DNA of 64,000 nucleotides from Bryoerythrophyllum caledonicum (GCA_963971425.1 OZ020516.1:38304199-38368198); one strand, 5' to 3'; positions 21,661-34,300 are shown, numbered from the stretch's first letter. Program-made: numbers and translations. The notes: generated by a model not told the origin, from the letters alone.

Positions 21661-24600
21661 ACAAACAAAGAATCAAAGAAGAAAAGATTGCGGATGATGA
21701 AGATGACCCCTCACTAGATACTTTCTAGGCATATATTTGATATTGGTTTGTTTCATCCATCACAATATTCCTCCAATGTGATATTGTTACTTGTATTACA
21801 TATAGTCATGGTACAAGAACCTCCTCACAATATTGTAATCCATAGATATTTCACCTCTCATTGCCTTCTACTTATGTCATTGCTTAACAAGCACATGATG
21901 CTCAAAACTACATTTATGGACAAACTTCATATTACACTCTTATTCCACATCTACAAGATTCACACACTATCCAACCATCCTCCATAATCATACACCTAAA
22001 GAGTGCAAACTCCAATGGAGACAATGTCGAGGCTCATACGCGACGTAAGTATGCTTCCAAGCAGTGGCTACACTATTAGCTCCACAACAGCCTCACTAAT
22101 CTACATTACTCCAATAAAATTTGTTGCTATGAAGAAGAGGTCACGTCCGTCCGTTGCCTCCAAGTCATGCTTCGAGTTTCCGGCCTTTGACTTGGCCTAG
22201 CAATTTTGCCCCCTTCTTCATACTCTCGATCAACGGTAGCAATTTCATTTTCTAATTTTGTCATTGCTAAAGTGTCATCTCAACTATCATCATTGTCGTT
22301 GCCATCCTCCTTCTTATGCTTCCCAGTAGAATCCACTCTTTGTTGCAAAGATTTTCATGGCCTTCTCAATATGCCTATCACTTTATTCACAAACTCGTCA
22401 TTTTCTTGGAATGACATCAATAATTTCCCATGAGCCTTTTGCAGCTTATTCTTCCAATACTCAATGAAATCCCCAATTCTCTTATCAAATGCATGCACTG
22501 CATCTCAGTAACAACATCCTACTTATGTCATTACTTAGCAAGCACATGATGTTCAAAACTATTGCTATCATCACCCCTGGCTAGCACAAGTCCAACCACA
22601 ACCCTCTACATGTAGAAGTCTTGCCGGCCATGAACCCAACTTCACCCCTACGATATTCTATTACAATCTAGGGACGGCATGAAATGGGGCCACCGAAAAA
22701 CATTGGCAAGAAGCCCTCAATAGGGAGGAAGTACCGCACAAGAATCTAAAAATCAAAATCAGATCTTCTCCCCCAATAATATAAAAGTAGAATGGACAAC
22801 GTCAGAGCTACTAACACACCCCTATGGTGGATGGCTCCAAGTTGCAACACTTGCAATGCAAAGAGAAACACTTGAAAGTGTCCTCCAATGTCTAAAACTA
22901 AGAATTACTAGGACGTTGACCGCGTTATTTAGAAACACAATTCCCCCCAATGCAATAGATACAATCGATGATTTAGCGCGTTAATAAACCTATCAAACAC
23001 TAAAATTGGATTAAATGGCAAAATCTCCAACTAAAGGCACAAATTTCAATTACATCCAAGTCAAATTGCCCACGTAACTATCTCCAAAGTTTAGACACTA
23101 ATATTTTTTTTAATTTTAATGCCACATAAAAATGTGGGTTTTTCAAAGTCCTAGAAACTTCAATTTGCTTAGTCTCCGAGACTAATACTATTACTAGGAG
23201 TCCAAACTCACACTCAAAATTGAAAAAATAATGAGTTCTGCAAAAATTAGCATTTGTAAAAATCAATTTCAGCTATTTTGGCACCAAAACTGGTGGTTTA
23301 AGGTTCCCGGCACCGTTTAGGGTCCTAACGGAATAACGTACTGAATTTGTAATTCGGTTCCTTCCAGTAAGAACACGGCTAATAAAAAATTGGTTCACGC
23401 AATAGCCCAAACCTTTTGTGCAACATTGAGTGAACAGGGTAACCAAAAAAATTGTTTTGAAAAAGTCCTGAACCACTTACAGTGTGAATGCACTACTACA
23501 TATATGAGCTCCAGCAACTCCTCTTTCTCTTCCAATTCTTCCGTCGGTCATAACTTTCTCAAAATTTGTCAGATTTGCGAGTTTTTTTGTTGCGTTCTCC
23601 TCCTTTGTACGCGCTCTACAACATCATTCTAAGTACCTAAATTTTTGTATAACTCACCCAAGCTCAAATTCAAGAATCAAAGAGAGGAACGTGGAAGGGT
23701 CTTTGTCAAGTGAATAATTAGTAAATCACAAGGGTAGTCTAGCGTCTCGCACTCCACAAAGGCAGAATCAAGGAGTGCAAGTAGTATAAGAGAATGCAAA
23801 GCCTTTACTGATGATAAAAAAATCACTTACAAGCAAAGACAATCACTAAACACTCTCTAAATCACTCACAAAGCTGGACTTGACAAAGACGTCAAGTCAA
23901 GGACGTGTGTGGCGCTTTACGCACACACTCAACCCTAAGTGGATGGAAATCATCCACAAATAAATGCAGTGCACCGCCGTACATCCCTAAATCCATAGAT
24001 TAGCAACAAACTAATCTACGCTAAAACTACAATACGGAGAGGCCCTCGACGCCACGTCCCTTCACAATGTGGAAAGACATTGAGAGTTAATAAAATACAC
24101 TTTTCTAGATGGGAAAGTAAACCGTTCACTTTGAGAGCATATTGTTGCAAATATTGATAGCGTTGCTGACGGAAGTAAAATTGGAGGACCTACTTTCAGT
24201 TGATACAACAAATAAATAAGTGTATGAACATGTTTATCTAAATATTTATGTTTCTTAATGATTGTAGTTTTGAAATATTTTTTGAAGCCAAACTTATTAT
24301 TGTTATAGATCATACTAACATGAGTTTATTGAATAGGTGATTCAGAAAGATTTCCAAAAGAGCCAATACCAGAAAACATTGACGGGGATTGAAAGGAGGA
24401 GAGCGCATTCTCAAAGCGTACAAAAATAAATCATGTTGATGTTCTAGAAGTCATGAATGTGGAGCACGGGCTCTTCCATATGGCAAGTGAGTCTTCTCCT
24501 GGCATCAAGTATAATAGTGTTTCTTTAAATACTTATTATTGCCATTGCCCTCCAAGCACCTCAACTTACAAGCATATTTGAGGGCTTCAACTCATTATAA

Positions 24601-26132
24601 AAGAATTTTTCACTCGTTTACAAATTTCAAAAGTTGGAATGAAGACAATGGATAATAAAGATTACTCTAACAGTGAGGTATTATCTCTGTTACAAGAAGA
24701 AGCATCAAATGTGGGTGGTTCTTATGAGGAAGAGAGAAGAAGTGAATTCAAGAGAAGGTTACAAGATCTAAAACGGCAAGTGGGGTGTTGTCATATATGA
24801 TATCATCTATGGATGATTATGTTATAAATGGATGTAGGTCATGTTTCAAGCAACAAGAGTGAGAGAGTGGATATGAGTGGCTGATTTGAATTTAAGGTTT
24901 AGAAACACAAATGAGGTTGTTTGATGGTTTATGCAACGATTCAACTCATATAATCCAATAAATGAATCTAAGAGATGTGGGTCATACTTCCAGCTACAGG
25001 ATAAGATTTTTATGAAAGATGTGATTGATAAATTTTAACTTATCGTAGCTTCATGCATGTTATATTCGTGGAACATTGACAGTACCTAAGTTGTGTTTAC
25101 CCGGATCCTCCTGTTTGCACCTGGCCCTAGGGTATCTGCGCCACACATCACCTTTACACATCGCCACATCATCAAAGGTGTCAATCTTCCATACCCGAGG
25201 GTTGGATTGGCACTCTTGTGGCGAATAGTTTATTAATGTGTAAAAATAAAAGTTCCACGAAGTTCTAAAATAGAATATTCTTCAAAATTCGTGTCCTCGC
25301 CGTGCTAGAAAATGAAGTTTTTGAAGATTTTCCAAAAAAATTGGAAGATATTATTAGAAATGTTGAAAGCCGAATCTAAACCTCGGGAACGGTATCTATT
25401 CCCTGGATTCCAAATACTGTAGCGGCGAGCCCTTCGCGACAGGGCAAACCTGAGACAAGAGGAACAGTGAAGTCCGGATGCCGATGAGGGCCCGGGGCGA
25501 TTGTCAGCATATTATTGATGATGTCAGCCTCCAATATTCGATGGAGTCCACTGTTGCCGACTAGTACTCACTGCTAGCGGATATCTCGCCGACGAGGTGG
25601 CATGGTGGCACTCGATTTAGCGAATGGGATTGAAGGCGGGTACATCTGAAGCCACTTATTTGCGGCTCAAGTGATCCCTGGACTGGCAAATGGCGCCGCT
25701 GAATCAGGGCATCATTCCGAGCGCATATCGGACTTTCCCGCAGTGCCCGCAGATTCTGTGTAGCTTTCCAGAGAATCTGGCATCCGCTGATGTCTCGTCA
25801 ATGGGCCTAATCCCTTGCAAAGTGCTTCCGGGACGCTTGAAGAGATTCGTTCTTGCCAATCTAGGCCTTTGGAAGCTAGACTTCCTGTTGAGAGCTTTCC
25901 TTTTTCCCTGTCGAGGAGTTGTTGCTATGTGCTCTTCGTGATCTGCCATCATTCCCGCTTCACAGTTGGTTTGCGTTCTGAATCCCTTGCTGGCCGGGTA
26001 CTGCCGCTCTTTGCAGATGGTGGATGTTAGGGTTAGGCTGGTGTTGAAGTAGAACATACTCATTCTGACGATCGGTCTGCGTTTTCAAACAGGAGATGCA
26101 GGTGCCGCCTTGATTCTGAGATTCCCTTTGCG
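21661..26132. other. Repeat-rich intergenic region upstream of P450 gene
   Basis: No splice-consistent gene is visible in about 4.5 kb. Short frames up to about 80 codons show no recognised domains. 24390-24790 has a broken frame (LEVMNVEHGLFHMASE, later SLLQEEASNVGGSYEEERRS) that could be a remnant of another element. From 25380 to the P450 start the sequence becomes GC-richer and is likely promoter and 5' leader. Confidence 0.5.
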
Positions 26133-28645
26133 ATGGACATCTTGGACTACGCGCGGGCTGAAATAGAAAATTCCAAGCTTGGATTGAACTGGACGCTGGC
26201 GTTGATTGTGTTGCTAAGCGTCATACCGGCGGTTCTGCTCCACAGATGGATGTCTGGCAGGTACAAATTATATCCGTTCATTGCTCAATCTAGTTTGTAT
26301 AGTGTATGATGTTGTTCCGAGATATCGGTTGAAGATAATTACGAGTAAAGATCTGAATTAGGACCTGTTGCCTTGCAGGAAGCTACCACCAAGCCCACCT
26401 TCATGGCCGATTATAGGGCATCTCCACCTGCTGGGCACTCATGTGCATGAGTCCATGGCGCAGCTGTCGCAGAAGTATGGCCCTGTGATGTACCTGAAGC
26501 TGGGATCCCAGGACTCGCTTGTCATTTCATCTCCAGAGCATGCCAAGGAGATCTTCAAGAACCATGATCTCATCTTTTCAGAGCGCCCTAAGCTCATCGT
26601 CCTTGATCTCCTCGTTACAAACAAACAAGGTACCTTCCACTCTTAGTACTCATCATTGAGATAGATTTCAGTGAGGCCAAATTTTCTCATGGCACATTAG
26701 AGTCACTGTTCCTCAACCAAAGGTGATCCATCTGCTTCAAAACGTGCCCCAGGTATATCTTTCCAGTCCATGAACCCGTCGTGGCGAAATCTTCGCAAGA
26801 TATTCACGATGGAAATGTTGTCTCCAAAGCGGCTGCAAGAGTGGCAGCCCATCCGAGCGAGGGAGCTGAATCACATGTTGAGCTCTCTATTCGAGTATTG
26901 CAATAAGCATCCGAACAGGCCCTTGGAAGTGAAATCCAAGCTGTGGATCTTGACCATGAATATCATCTCGACCATGTTGTTGAGCAAGAGGTACTGTTCA
27001 GAGGAGGAGGGTGTGGAGGAGAGCAAGGAGGCGAAAGAATTCAAGTACGTCATGGAGGAGATGTTGCTTCTGGTGGGGAGCATCTTCCCTGCTGACTGCT
27101 TTCCCTTCCTCAAGTGGTTTGATCTGGGGGGCTATGAGAAACGCACCAAAGCGCTGTATCCTCGGTTGCAGAACATCCTCACAGAGATTTTAAGTGAGCG
27201 GCGTGCGCAACGAAAAGCAGCCGGAGAAGGGTATGCGGACGTGGACTTGGTGGATGTTCTTCTTACGCACCAAGAGAACGGAGGTGATGACCAGGAATCT
27301 GTGACGGAAGGGAATATCAGAGGAACTGTGATGGTAAGCGATGCCCTAGCCCACTACATAATCCTCTTCTTGCCATTGTGATAAGAAATCATTGAAATAA
27401 ATGAGAGGAATTAGAACCGGGAAGGCTAGAGAGCATTAACTTCTTAGTAGGCAGTATAAACTCTCCATCAAGTAGTAAAGTGTGGCTCTCTGCATGCATA
27501 CTGAACTTCACTCTTTGCCACATTGATCTTAATGGTTCGAAGTGGTTTACATTGAGATTATGTCTGGTCATTCAAAATTATGGAGTATAAGCACAGGCCA
27601 ATACCTCCCTTGCTACTGTTGTGGCTTGGTCCTAACTTGTGGTTATACTCCATAATCTTGCCTGTTTTTGAATTACGTAATCTACGATACATACTCCATC
27701 AATTAGTCATGCCTCAACCCTAGTTATAAGTGCTGGCGAATTCGCAGTTTCCGTATATGGAGAAGTCTAATTAGTCATATACGTTGACTTGCGCAGGATG
27801 CCTTCGCTGGAGGCACGGACACACAGCTGACCATCATGGAGTGGGTGATGGCACATCTCTTGAAGGAACCGGAGACGATGGAGATGGTGAAATCCGAGCT
27901 GGACACGGTGGTGGGAAAGCACAGAAAAGTGGAGGAAAGCGACATTGCTAGCTTGAAGTATTTGGAAGCCGTTGTGAAGGAGACGTTCCGACTTCATCCT
28001 CCCGTTCCCCTCTTGGTACGTACAGTTGCACATAATTCACTGAAACAACGCCGCCTCAATGCATCAACGTTGTTTATTGTCCATCAGGACTGCCTGAGTA
28101 TCATCCGAGTACCAAATATCATACCAGATATCATACTAGCATCATACAGAATCGTAGAACCTCTTTGTGTGTTATTTTGGTGCATCCTGGTTAATAGTTT
28201 CGGAACATCTGCTTTGCTGCTGCAGGTGCCCCGGGAATCGACCCACGCGTGTGATGTGGCGGGGTATGTCGTCCCGGCCGGAACTCGGTTGTTCGTGAAC
28301 GTGCACGCAATTGGCCGTGACGCGCGGGTGTGGGAGGACCCGCTGCAGTTTCAGCCGCAGCGGTTCTTGGAGGGGCCGCACAAGCAGGTTGATCTGTATG
28401 GGCAGTATCCGGAGCTGTTGCCCTTCGGCACCGGGCGCCGAATCTGTCCCGCGGTGAACATGGGGCTGCTGCAGGTGTGCTTGTTTGTGGCCAGCATGGT
28501 TCACGCTTTTGATTGGTCGCTCCCTCCGGATGTCCACCCCACCGACTTGGACATGACGGAGGCCGCCGGCATCACTACTCCCATGGCCACCCCTCTGCAG
28601 GCCGTTCCTACCCCTCGCTTGCCTTTCCACTTGTACAACCCCTAG
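26133..28645 (+). CDS. Cytochrome P450, A-type (CYP71 clan)
   Basis: Five exons (26133-26260, 26379-26629, 26723-27333, 27797-28015, 28226-28645) with GT-AG introns give 542 residues, normal for a plant microsomal P450. An N-terminal membrane anchor (about residues 20-37) is followed by the proline hinge KLPPSPPSWPIIGHL. The C-helix WRNLR, the I-helix oxygen-binding AGGTDT (334-339), the K-helix ETFR (Glu392, Arg395), the PQRF variant of PERF and the haem loop PFGTGRRIC (Cys477) are all in place. It should be an ER-bound, CPR-dependent monooxygenase. The substrate and CYP family are not readable; the KETFRLHPPVPLLVPR and I-helix patterns fit the CYP71 clan. The residue two after the haem Cys is Ala479 where Gly is near-invariant. 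The last intron (28016-28225) is 210 bp with no in-frame stop, so its retention would insert 70 residues. Confidence 0.92.
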
Positions 28646-29408
28646 TGATTCTTCTTCACACTCGCCCTCCTTCTGAGTTCGTCTACTACTTCGCATGTCT
28701 CCCAACAACATGCACTTGTATGCATTGTATTCAACTCATGGACTTTTTGTTCTTTATCTACCCCTCTACTGTACTTAGCAATATCTTCTCCATGTCTCAC
28801 TTGCTGAATCCCAAAGATTCCTTGACTATTTATCACCAAATACACTTCGAAATTGCCCACTAGCACAATCATTAGATATTGGCCTAGACTATCTAAAGAA
28901 CATGCTGTGAAACTTGTCCCTTGACCGCACGGATTTCACTGCACGGGTTGCAGGAAATTTAAGATCGTGTTTTTGAATCGAAGAGGTTTTTCTTCTTCTT
29001 CGCACATAGTGTATGATACTTGACATCGTGATAAATCAATTGGACGTCCCAATACGAGAAGCTCCAGACTGGAATCAGGAAAATCTCATGCAAATGTATC
29101 AAAAATAAGAGATTGATCCATACTTTCGGATATATATAAAAGTTGCACTTTCGGAGAGTAACAGAGTCCGTAGAAAATTGCACACCACAGGGGGCACTGC
29201 AGGCGCATAATTAAGGGGGAGATACCAACCTCCGCATAACGCTTCGCAACATGCGGGCTACAATTCAATGAACCTACTCAATCAACAGATGATTTATATC
29301 CAGAAAATAAGTCTACTCCTCTCCGTCTCTCCTCTCCGTCTCTCCTCTCCGTCTCTTTATACAAGTCCAACTAAAAGCAAAGAGTTGAGCACGCTCTTCC
29401 TCACTCTT
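28646..29408. other. Convergent intergenic region between P450 and DUF716 genes
   Basis: The P450 gene (+) and the DUF716 gene (-) end towards each other across 763 bp, which must hold both 3' untranslated regions. A short triplicated CTCTCCGTCTCTC run sits at about 29318-29356, near the DUF716 stop. No other feature is supported. Confidence 0.6.
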
Positions 29409-30572
29409 TTACGGTTGGAGAGGCTTCATCTGCACGCTGTCGGCATCGGCATCTCGTGAAATTGGGTCGTACGCAGGACTAGCGCGTCGGACCCCGAACA
29501 CTTTCGCCACCAGCGCGAATACCAACACTGAGAAGCACAACACCATGATGACATGGAAGTTAAAAGCCAGGTTCATTAGCGCTACCGCTCGGATTTTGGA
29601 CACTTCCACATCGCAGACCGTGGATCCGTCGATTCCAGTTGGCAGGTCCAGCCTGTAATGACATCCCTCGGGAATGTAACTCTCCACGTAAAGGTAGAGT
29701 CCAATTTGGAACAACCACGTGCCTTGCAAGATTATCCCCATGCACAGCACTACATCCACGAGAAAAAGCTTCGGCCGGAGAGCGAGAAGACCTGCAATCG
29801 CCAAGGGGTGTCCGACTTCAGAGATCTAGAAACGAGTCTTATAAATGCCATCGAGACTAATCCTCACAGTCAGGGATCGGAAATCCGCAGCAATTCACAA
29901 CATGTTAATCTTAAAATAACCTTGAGTGTCAGAATGGTATCAGTTGCAAGAACCCAGCAATGAACTGATTATCGTAGACCTGTGAAGCATCATATGGCAC
30001 CTACAGTGAGCACGCCACCAAAGAGTGCACGAAGAACGGCAGATCGGAACAAAGGGATGAGTACCTGAAGTGACGGCACACAAGCCAGCGATGTAGGCAA
30101 GCAGCAAGTTGCACTGGCTCTCCAGCCCTTGGTTGCGAGCGGATTCGTGCGTGACCGAGAGACACTCCAACCCGAAGGCCATGCTGGCGAACAGGAATGG
30201 CGCATCGGGGGGAAACGGCAAGGCGGACGTGGTCTCGCTCAACAATACAACGACGGCATAAATCCAGAACATGATAAGCGTGGTGGAGTGCTCGAAGCTA
30301 GAGACACGGTTCTTCGGAATGGCGCCGTCCACAATGGCCTGGAAGTTGGTGGAGATCCCGAGCTCGTAGAACACGGCCAGCGGAATGAATACCACCAGCA
30401 AGTAGAGCTCGATGTGCTTCCCGCGATTCGGCAGCCACGTCGCGGGATGCCAGGCGCGGGCGATGTACTCGCGAGGCGCCTTCACGTAGTTGGTGAAGAC
30501 GGACAGCAAGTGCCACAACCCGACCGCCACCAACACCATCGAGGGCACGATATGGCCCACGAGCGTCCCCAT
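29409..30572 (-). CDS. DUF716 / TMEM45-type multi-pass membrane protein
   Basis: Two exons on the minus strand (30572-30065 and 29791-29409) join across a 273-bp GT-AG intron to 296 residues, the usual size for this family. About seven hydrophobic segments are visible: VGHIVPSMVLVAVGLWHLL near the N-terminus, IELYLLVVFIPLAVFYELG, TTLIMFWIYAVVVLLSE, PFLFASMAFGLECLSV, CNLLLAYIAGLCAV, VVLCMGIILQGTWLFQIGLY and FHVIMVLCFSVLVFALVAKV. The N-terminal GHIxPSxxLxxxGLWH and the C-terminal EGCHYRLDLP stretch are typical of plant DUF716 proteins. The biochemical role of the family is not established; some members are linked to plant-pathogen responses. Joining the exons gives AVTSGLLALRPKLF without a break. 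The start ATG is the first in frame and lies just before the hydrophobic first segment. Confidence 0.88.
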
Positions 30573-31101
30573 CTCAACCCCTCTACCTCTACAACCCTAA
30601 TCAAATGGCCTCCTCCCCGCACACAAAGTGGCTCTCCACCCGCGATCACACCCGCTGGCCTGTAACAGTCACACGCGCGCCATGACCATCTCGGTGAGAC
30701 TAGAATAGAAGAGCAAGAGAAGAATTTCAAGGGTGGAAGGGGATCCTCATGGCACTACCCTGGCTGAGAATGAATGTGGTGCGCGCGAAGAGGGTGAAAG
30801 ACCGAACATTGGCCATGGAGACGAAGACGACAACGAAAGTCCGCTAAACCCTAGTAGCACTGTTACTATACAGTGCTAGGCAAAGCAGATCACACAAGTC
30901 CCCTAGCACTGGAGCAGCACCGGCACCAGTTCCGACCTCTAGCACAGTCAAGCGTAACTTTGTGGAAAGGAAGTGCTATCGAGTCACTCCCTGCCGTCCA
31001 TCAAGTCAAGTCCCCTGGTCTTCCCCGCCCTCGGGCTTGCTTCCAAGTCTCTGACGGTCACCGGTCTAACACAGTTCCAGTGTTCTTGGAATGTTCTGCT
31101 C
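30573..31101. promoter_or_regulatory. Putative upstream region of DUF716 gene, with telo-box
   Basis: This is the upstream region of the minus-strand gene. AAACCCTAG at 30846-30854 is a telo-box-like motif, and AACCCTAA lies at about 30593-30600, 20 bp from the start codon. The region is otherwise GC-richer than the following repeat. The element at 31104 defines its far limit. Promoter identity is inferred from position. Confidence 0.35.
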
Positions 31102-31103
31102 TA

Positions 31104-31626
31104 AGGTAGAGGCACCCAATTCCGATCGGCCACCCAATTCCGTTCAGTAGAGTATGCATGGCATGGTGCATGGCAAATGCATGAAATGGTGCATGAAGCG
31201 ACCCAAAACCGATAACTCAAAATCTGAAAACCCCGGTCATTATCGGCATTGGGTCATGAAGTGTGCAATTTTGGGTTGCTCCACCTCAATTGAGCTCTCA
31301 TTGGTGGCCTTGCCTCAAAAGTCGAACAATGCCGATCGACATTGGGTACCCTCCATGAGTTGGTTATCCATGGTATGTCTTCTTTCTTTTACTCACTCTC
31401 ACTTGTTGGCATTGGGTGAAAGAGGGCACCAAATCTCACCTACTCTATAGCTTGATTATGGGCTTTTAAATTCTATATCAATTCCAAATCTTTGTGATTA
31501 AATTTGAAAAAAATATTTGTTGAGTTTCATTCCTAATTCCGCATCTTTCTACACAAATGTATTTGACATACAATGTCATTTGAGTCCCCGACTAGCTTAA
31601 GTGATCGGGATTGGGTGCCTCTACCT
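31104..31626. mobile_element. Stowaway-like MITE, copy 1 (523 bp)
   Basis: The ends AGGTAGAGGCACCCAATTCC and its inverted partner (24 bp, one mismatch) are flanked by TA on both sides (31102-31103, 31627-31628), as in Tc1/mariner-type insertions. The body, including the GCATGGCATGGTGCATGG and AAATATTTGTTGAGTTTCAT stretches, is repeated in reverse orientation at 61717-62275. It has no transposase. It sits about 530 bp upstream of the DUF716 start codon. Confidence 0.8.
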
Positions 31627-31653
31627 TATCTCCTCCTATAACTACCAAATTAT

Positions 31654-31790
31654 GATGTTGCACCGGTTTTCGTGGCGTCGGTCCCAATAGATGTCCATCT
31701 TCCTCCACCTCTATGTCATGTTTAAAAATTTCCATGGTCTGTAGCATTTGCTATTGAGATTATCGTGCTGAAACGACCCAACAATGGACA
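31654..31790 (+). repeat. 137-bp segment repeated at 34612-34755
   Basis: The words ATAGATGTCCATCTTCCTCC, ACCTCTATGTCAT and AAACGACCCAA.AATGGACA occur in the same order at 34612-34755, with about 70-75 percent identity by eye. The two direct copies bracket a 3-kb AT-rich stretch. They may be pieces of one element family or mark an old segmental duplication. Confidence 0.6.
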
Positions 31791-31800
31791 ATAGGCCTTA

Positions 31801-32228
31801 GAGCATCTCCACCATGGGAACGCTAGCGCGGGCAGAGATGTTTGGCAACGTCCACGCTTGAAGACGCTCTCGCATCACTTTCCAAGAGTAGGTCACACCA
31901 CAGGCCAAGGTCAATACTACAATCCTCGCCAAGCCGAAGAAGAAAGGTTCCAAGAATGTGCGTGGCGTGCACAAAATGTGGCAAGAGGAATATTGCGCAG
32001 GATGTGGCAGGAGGGATATTGCACAAGGCGAGCAGATGCTGGTAGAGTAGGTCGGGGAAATTCTTGCGAGCCCTGCCATATATGTCAATTTTGTCGTGCG
32101 TGAACTAGGCCGGCCAGGCCACCCGCAGCGAGATGGCATTTGGCATGGTCACAGTGGAGAGCCCTTCTGCCGAGGACCTACCAACCCGAGCATTTCTGTC
32201 GGGGTGGCGAGCCCCGGTGGAGATGCTC
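31801..32228. mobile_element. PIF/Harbinger-type MITE (428 bp)
   Basis: GAGCATCTCCACC at the left end and GGTGGAGATGCTC at the right end are exact inverted repeats, and TTA flanks both sides (31798-31800, 32229-32231). GAGCATCTCCA ends with TTA duplications are well known for Tourist/PIF-Harbinger MITEs in plants. The interior is GC-rich, contains no transposase, and carries AAAATGTGGCAAGAGGAATA / ATGTGGCAGGAGGGATATTG, a short internal duplication. Confidence 0.8.
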
Positions 32229-33846
32229 TTAAAGGCTTAATTTAAGTGTGTGGGGAATAAATCTCAAATGGATCACAAAAAACATGATCTTAGAAGGGGT
32301 CAAATTATAATTTAAAAAGAATGAAGGGTAGAAGTCAACTAGGATTACTCACTTTTGGGCAAAAAATATATACCTGAGAGTATACTTTTTTGGGCAAAAA
32401 AAACTTGATTTTGCCCAAATTAATGGAAAAAAGAGCTTTTTTTGAGAAAAATGTATGTTTTTAGATGGATCTAAGTATAGTGTGTCTAATTTGATAAGAA
32501 ACAAAGAAAGAATAACATTAATCCCTATTCTAGGAGCCTTGAAGAAGTATCATGTTTTTTAGCAATAAAAGTGAAAATAAGTTTCTAATCTAGAATTTTC
32601 AATTATAATATATGAACACATTGTGACGTGAATGTGTTCCAATTTTTTTGAAGTATTTAGCTTCCTAGAACTCTCAAAATAAGTATATTTGGTAAATGTC
32701 ATATACTTGTGATAGGTGTATATTGATAAAAAAATATACCTAAATTGGCCAAACCGTAAGTCAGAACTCAACATTTTTGAGGTTATTGTACTTCAAATCA
32801 AGGCAATTATCACATTCTATCAATAGAATTCCAAGATTGGTCCCACATTTGCACTATGCAGTAGTAGAAGGTTCGTGACTCTTCCCAAAACGATTTGTAA
32901 CACTGTAAATATACCACCTTAGTGGACTTTCACCCGGAAGTCAATCCTAAAATTTAATGTTGTTTTTATGCAATTCAAAACAATATGGGATACAAAATGT
33001 TGGATTGTTGTTATATCTTATTTTTTTATGCGGTATTCCATTTCTAGTTGTGATACTGAGAAGTTGAGGACAATGTCTTCTTTACAGCCCATGCTCTTTT
33101 CATTTGAAATGGTATTGAATAATGGTTTTGATCCTCATCTCAAATTTTGATATAATACAGTCGATTCTAGGTTGGTGCATGCTTGTACATATTAGTGAAT
33201 AATTTATCTTTAAAATATCAATATTTTAGATTACCCTACATATTGGTCATTTTTGTACATGGTTAAATCAAAATGGAGAATGTCCAAAAATTTGGAAATT
33301 TCAAGATATTAGTCTAACAGATACTTGTGTAATGCCTAGGCTCTATCTATGTAATACCTAGATGATATCCATGCATTATCTCTATGATACCCATTATGTC
33401 TAAACTATTTGGGAAAATTAAATATGTTTTTTGGAAAAAAAAAAAAAATTCGGCAACAAGGTGGCGAAGCTTGTCGATGCGTATAGTAATAGGACTTCTA
33501 AGAAATGATAATATAAAATTTAATCAAATTTCCAACATATACAATTATTTCATATATATATAAAAGTCAACACATTTCATGCATAATATGTTCTGGTATT
33601 CATCAATGAATTGATATATGGTAATTCCGTAATCTGAATGTCATTGGTAATTCTCGATAACTGATGATGCAATATATACCATACCCGTGCGCCGGAAATT
33701 TTGGCACTGCAGTGCCGAATAACCATCTGATGACCATTAAAACTCAAATTAAGAACTATTTAGTGATGAATACTTGTAACAAAATTAAAGATGTTAGTAA
33801 GACTAATTTAGGATATTTTCCAAAGATTTACCAAGAAGGTATTGTT
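32229..33846. other. AT-rich intergenic DNA, no gene seen
   Basis: Only short frames without recognised domains occur. TGGGCAAAAAA.ATATAC words repeat near 32355-32400, and GATACCCATTATGTCTAAAC at about 33390 belongs to the GTGATACCCAT family also seen at 1680-1850, 5465-5510 and 48640-49060. Confidence 0.5.
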
Positions 33847-33968
33847 GAAAACTCAAATGCTATTATGTTTTGAGCAAGATAAGTGTACATTTTCCGAAGA
33901 TATCCCAAGAAGGTATTTTGGAAAATGTATACTTATCTTGCTCAAAACATAATAGCATTTGAGTTTTC
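33847..33968. repeat. Near-perfect hairpin, 49-bp arms and 24-nt loop
   Basis: The left arm (33847-33895, GAAAACTCAAATGCTATTAT...) and right arm (33920-33968) are reverse complements at 48 of 49 positions. The loop is GAAGATATCCCAAGAAGGTATTTT. The left flank also holds a direct near-copy of the loop (TTTACCAAGAAGGTATTGTT at about 33828). A transcript would form a long, nearly unbroken double strand, like a young inverted duplication or a small-RNA precursor. It directly abuts the dispersed repeat at 33965. Confidence 0.9.
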
Positions 33969-34300
33969 ATGAAAGTCACCAAAATACACTGGATAGGTAC
34001 CCCAAATCTCAAGGTCTTATGTTAGTGACCGGGACCACATGCACATGGTGTCTTGCCTTGGGAAAGGTTTGGGGGAACTGTTGGTCAACCGTGTGAGAAC
34101 TTAGGGTACTATGGGGGAGCTTTAGCTTGCATGGGGTAAGGCCCGAGAACATTGATTGCAGAACATTTCATTGGTGCAAAAAAAGGCGATTTGAAATTTC
34201 CTCATGCTTTTTTTTTCCGTTTATACATCTCATACTCTCTAGCACCATATTCCTCCTGACTTGCCCATTTGGGAAGCACTTTCAGGAAAACTCTATTATC
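33965..34300 (-). repeat. Dispersed repeat copy, minus orientation
   Basis: This copy carries GTCACCAAAATACACTGG, AAGGTCTTATGTTAGTGACC, GAACTTAGGGTACTAT, GGAGCTTTAGCTTGCATGGG and TTGATTGC..ACATTTCATTGG in the same order as parts at 62404-62560 and 63388-63590. It appears in opposite orientation at 53930-54240. No open frame of interest is present; the termini are not resolved. Confidence 0.6.
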
